Origin: Vibrio splendidus
GTDB taxonomy: Bacteria > Pseudomonadota > Gammaproteobacteria > Enterobacterales > Vibrionaceae
Direction: 5' to 3'
DNA length: 64,000 nucleotides
NCBI RefSeq assembly: GCF_002873455.1
Contig: NZ_MCUN01000054.1
Span: 248,001-312,000, forward strand
In this document: positions 62,506 to 64,000 of the stretch, piece by piece
How positions within the stretch are numbered: position 1 is the stretch's first letter
Layout: every line of letters starts with the position of its first letter
Program-made: the position numbers and the translations under genes
The notes under the pieces: model-generated
What the model was told of the DNA's origin: nothing
Database searches by the model: none
The model's input: only the letters and a program-made list of their open reading frames with translations

Positions 62506-63744
62506 TTAGTCGATTTGAGCTTTGTCTACTACGGTGTTGTCGCCTAATTCTTCTGGAAGGACTAGGTTCAGTAGAATCGCCACGATACCGCATAAGCTTA
62601 CGCCTTGAAGGCTAAAGTCACCGATGCCAAATGCCATGCCGCCAATACCGAAGACTAACGTAATACCGACAATCACAAGGTTACGTGATTTGTGTAGGTC
62701 AACTTTGCTCTGAATTAGGGTGTTCAGGCCAACTGTTGCGATTGAACCAAACAGTAGAATCATGATGCCGCCCATTACAGGGACTGGGATCGTTTGCAGA
62801 AGAGCACCTAACTTACCGACCAATGCTAGAACAATCGCTGTTACTGCAGCCCAAGTCATGATTACTGGGTTGAATGCTTTAGTCAGCATTACAGCACCCG
62901 TTACTTCACTGTAGGTTGTATTGGGTGGCGCGCCCAGCATAGAAGCGGCAATCGTTGCCACACCATCACCAGTAATAGTGCGGTGTAAGCCTGGCTTCTT
63001 AAGGTAGTCTTTACCGGTTACGTTAGAGATAGCAAGCATGTCGCCAACGTGTTCAACGGCTGGTGCAATCGCAACAAACACCATAAAGAAGATAGCGTTG
63101 ATGTTGAATTCTGGCGCGGTGAAGTTAGGTAGAGCTAACCAAGCAGCTTGAGCTACAGGGGTAAAATCAACGACACCGTAAACCAAGCTTGTGATGTAAC
63201 CTGCGACAATGCCACCGAAGATTGGTAGCAGTTTAAGGAAGCCTTTTGAGAACACACTGATGACAATCGTCACTAGCAATGAAATAGAAGAAATCCATAA
63301 CGCGGCGTCTGCATCGATAAGTTGAACTGCGCCATCGCCAGTTTTACCTAGCGCCATGTTTACCGCAACAGGCGCAAGACCTAAGCCGATAACCATGATC
63401 ACAGGGCCAACCACGACGGGTGGAAGCAGTTTATGGATGAAGGCTACGCCACGTACTTTAATTAAGGCACCCATTAATACATACACAACACCTGCCGCCA
63501 TTAGGCCGCCCATGGTTGCACCTACGCCCCAAGTTTGAATACCAAACATGATAGGCGCGATGAATGCGAAAGAAGACGCTAAGAAGATTGGCACTGAACG
63601 GCGTGTAATAAGTTGGAATAAAAGGGTACCGATACCCGCGCCAAAGAGTGCAACGTTGGGATCGAGTCCAGTCAGTAGCGGCACTAATACAAGCGCACCA
63701 AAAGCTACAAACAGCATTTGCGCACCTTGCAGAGCATTCTTCAT
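62506..63744 (-). CDS. uraA: Uracil permease
   Basis: NCS2-family proton symporter importing uracil for Upp. 412 residues, 12 to 14 helices; the family motifs FVAIAPAVEHVGDMLAISN and GAPPNTTYSEVTGAV are present. Inner membrane. Confidence 0.95.
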   Translation of the reverse strand: MKNALQGAQMLFVAFGALVLVPLLTGLDPNVALFGAGIGTLLFQLITRRSVPIFLASSFAFIAPIMFGIQTWGVGATMGGLMAAGVVYVLMGALIKVRGVAFIHKLLPPVVVGPVIMVIGLGLAPVAVNMALGKTGDGAVQLIDADAALWISSISLLVTIVISVFSKGFLKLLPIFGGIVAGYITSLVYGVVDFTPVAQAAWLALPNFTAPEFNINAIFFMVFVAIAPAVEHVGDMLAISNVTGKDYLKKPGLHRTITGDGVATIAASMLGAPPNTTYSEVTGAVMLTKAFNPVIMTWAAVTAIVLALVGKLGALLQTIPVPVMGGIMILLFGSIATVGLNTLIQSKVDLHKSRNLVIVGITLVFGIGGMAFGIGDFSLQGVSLCGIVAILLNLVLPEELGDNTVVDKAQID

Positions 63745-64000
63745 GTTATGTCCTTAAAAATGGTCGTTATATGAAAAGTGAAAAATAAAATTCGCGGGAT
63801 TCTATCACTTAGCAATCGATTGCCACACTAAATAGATCAAATTTATTTATCTTAGTGATATTTGACATTCGCCAAAGCGCGAAAAATTCAGTTTGTAGGT
63901 GATCGATTTATCATGGTCAGGTGATATTTTGTGGTTATTAAACACAGTGAGCGCTATCGACCTTGCCCCTCAATCCATAGTTGCTTATCATCTAGGCACA
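63745..64000 (+). other. Right edge, no gene firmly supported
   Basis: 256 bases with AT-rich sequence. Two frames run to the edge: a plus-strand frame from GTG 63899 and a minus-strand frame that ends with stop near 63955 (tail reads DDKQLWIEGQGR). Either may be the end or start of a real gene, and I cannot choose. Confidence 0.3.

Noticed and set aside
63899..64000. Plus-strand frame from a GTG running off the edge
   Set aside because: No ribosome site, and the opposite strand has an equally plausible gene end; too short to judge.
1..64000. Prophage, CRISPR, toxin-antitoxin, integron or secretion island
   Set aside because: Every block reads as conserved core genes in a conserved order; I saw no regularly spaced long repeats, integrase, transposase or att sites.

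Overview
The window is a gene-dense stretch of a Vibrio chromosome, most likely from the Splendidus clade or a close relative. The evidence is high protein similarity to known Vibrionaceae and Enterobacteria core genes, moderate-to-low GC, and a gene order (proS-trmO, map/rpsB...accA, gloB/rnhA/dnaQ, fadE/gmhA/yafJ, purMN/upp/uraA) that is conserved between Vibrio and E. coli. I see no rRNA, tRNA, CRISPR array, insertion sequence, integron or prophage. Nearly all of it is core genome; the novelty is in the intergenic DNA.

Layout. 1-2.8 kb: end of treB and treC (trehalose uptake and hydrolysis). 2.9-6.2 kb: an unrecognised lipoprotein, a membrane-anchored ToxR/CadC-type regulator and a YitT-family protein, all on the minus strand. 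6.5-8.1 kb: glyA with a PurR site upstream and a duplicated, covarying hairpin-plus-terminator module downstream. 8.1-12.7 kb: small conserved proteins (lipoprotein, DUF4250, YaeP, TerB-like), proS and trmO. 12.8-15.2 kb: zinc-independent L31/L36 paralogues behind Fur- and Zur-like palindromes, then an AbgT-family transporter. 15.3-20.8 kb: MipA/OmpV, YaiI, a KfrA_N-like small protein, the CsrB regulatory RNA with its VarA/GacA-type upstream site, a GNAT enzyme, DUF3301, DUF3549, yqcC and truC. 20.9-25.2 kb: yaeH, glnD and map on the minus strand. 25.4-45.2 kb: the large envelope and macromolecule-synthesis cluster rpsB-tsf-pyrH-frr-uppS-cdsA-dxr-rseP-bamA-skp-lpxD-fabZ-lpxA-lpxB-rnhB-dnaE-accA. 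45.3-48.4 kb: tilS, a cytochrome c, glnB and a YafD-like protein. 48.5-55.2 kb: YIP1, mltD, gloB, methyltransferase, rnhA, dnaQ and a TIGR03503-type protein. 55.3-64 kb: fadE (FadR site), gmhA, yafJ, purN-purM (PurR site), upp and uraA.

How the genes work together. The 25-45 kb block joins translation (S2, EF-Ts, RRF), pyrimidine nucleotide supply (PyrH), the undecaprenyl carrier (Dxr, UppS), phospholipid (CdsA, AccA, FabZ), lipid A (LpxD/A/B) and outer-membrane protein assembly (BamA, Skp, RseP). GlnD and GlnB, the modifying enzyme and its target, are both present about 23 kb apart. glyA and purMN carry PurR-like boxes and are both tied to one-carbon and purine metabolism; upp and uraA salvage uracil.

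Most notable observations: (1) after glyA, two tandem copies of a 37-nt hairpin with compensatory base changes, each followed by its own Rho-independent terminator; (2) short degenerate tandem repeats (16-23 bp units) lying directly after several genes, and an 18-bp version inside the start of purN that adds a repeated peptide; (3) abutting Fur- and Zur-like palindromes before the L31/L36 pair; (4) a regulator plus lipoprotein pair that may be an uncharacterised one-component sensing unit. All identifications are from reading the sequence and from memory of the families; no database search was run.
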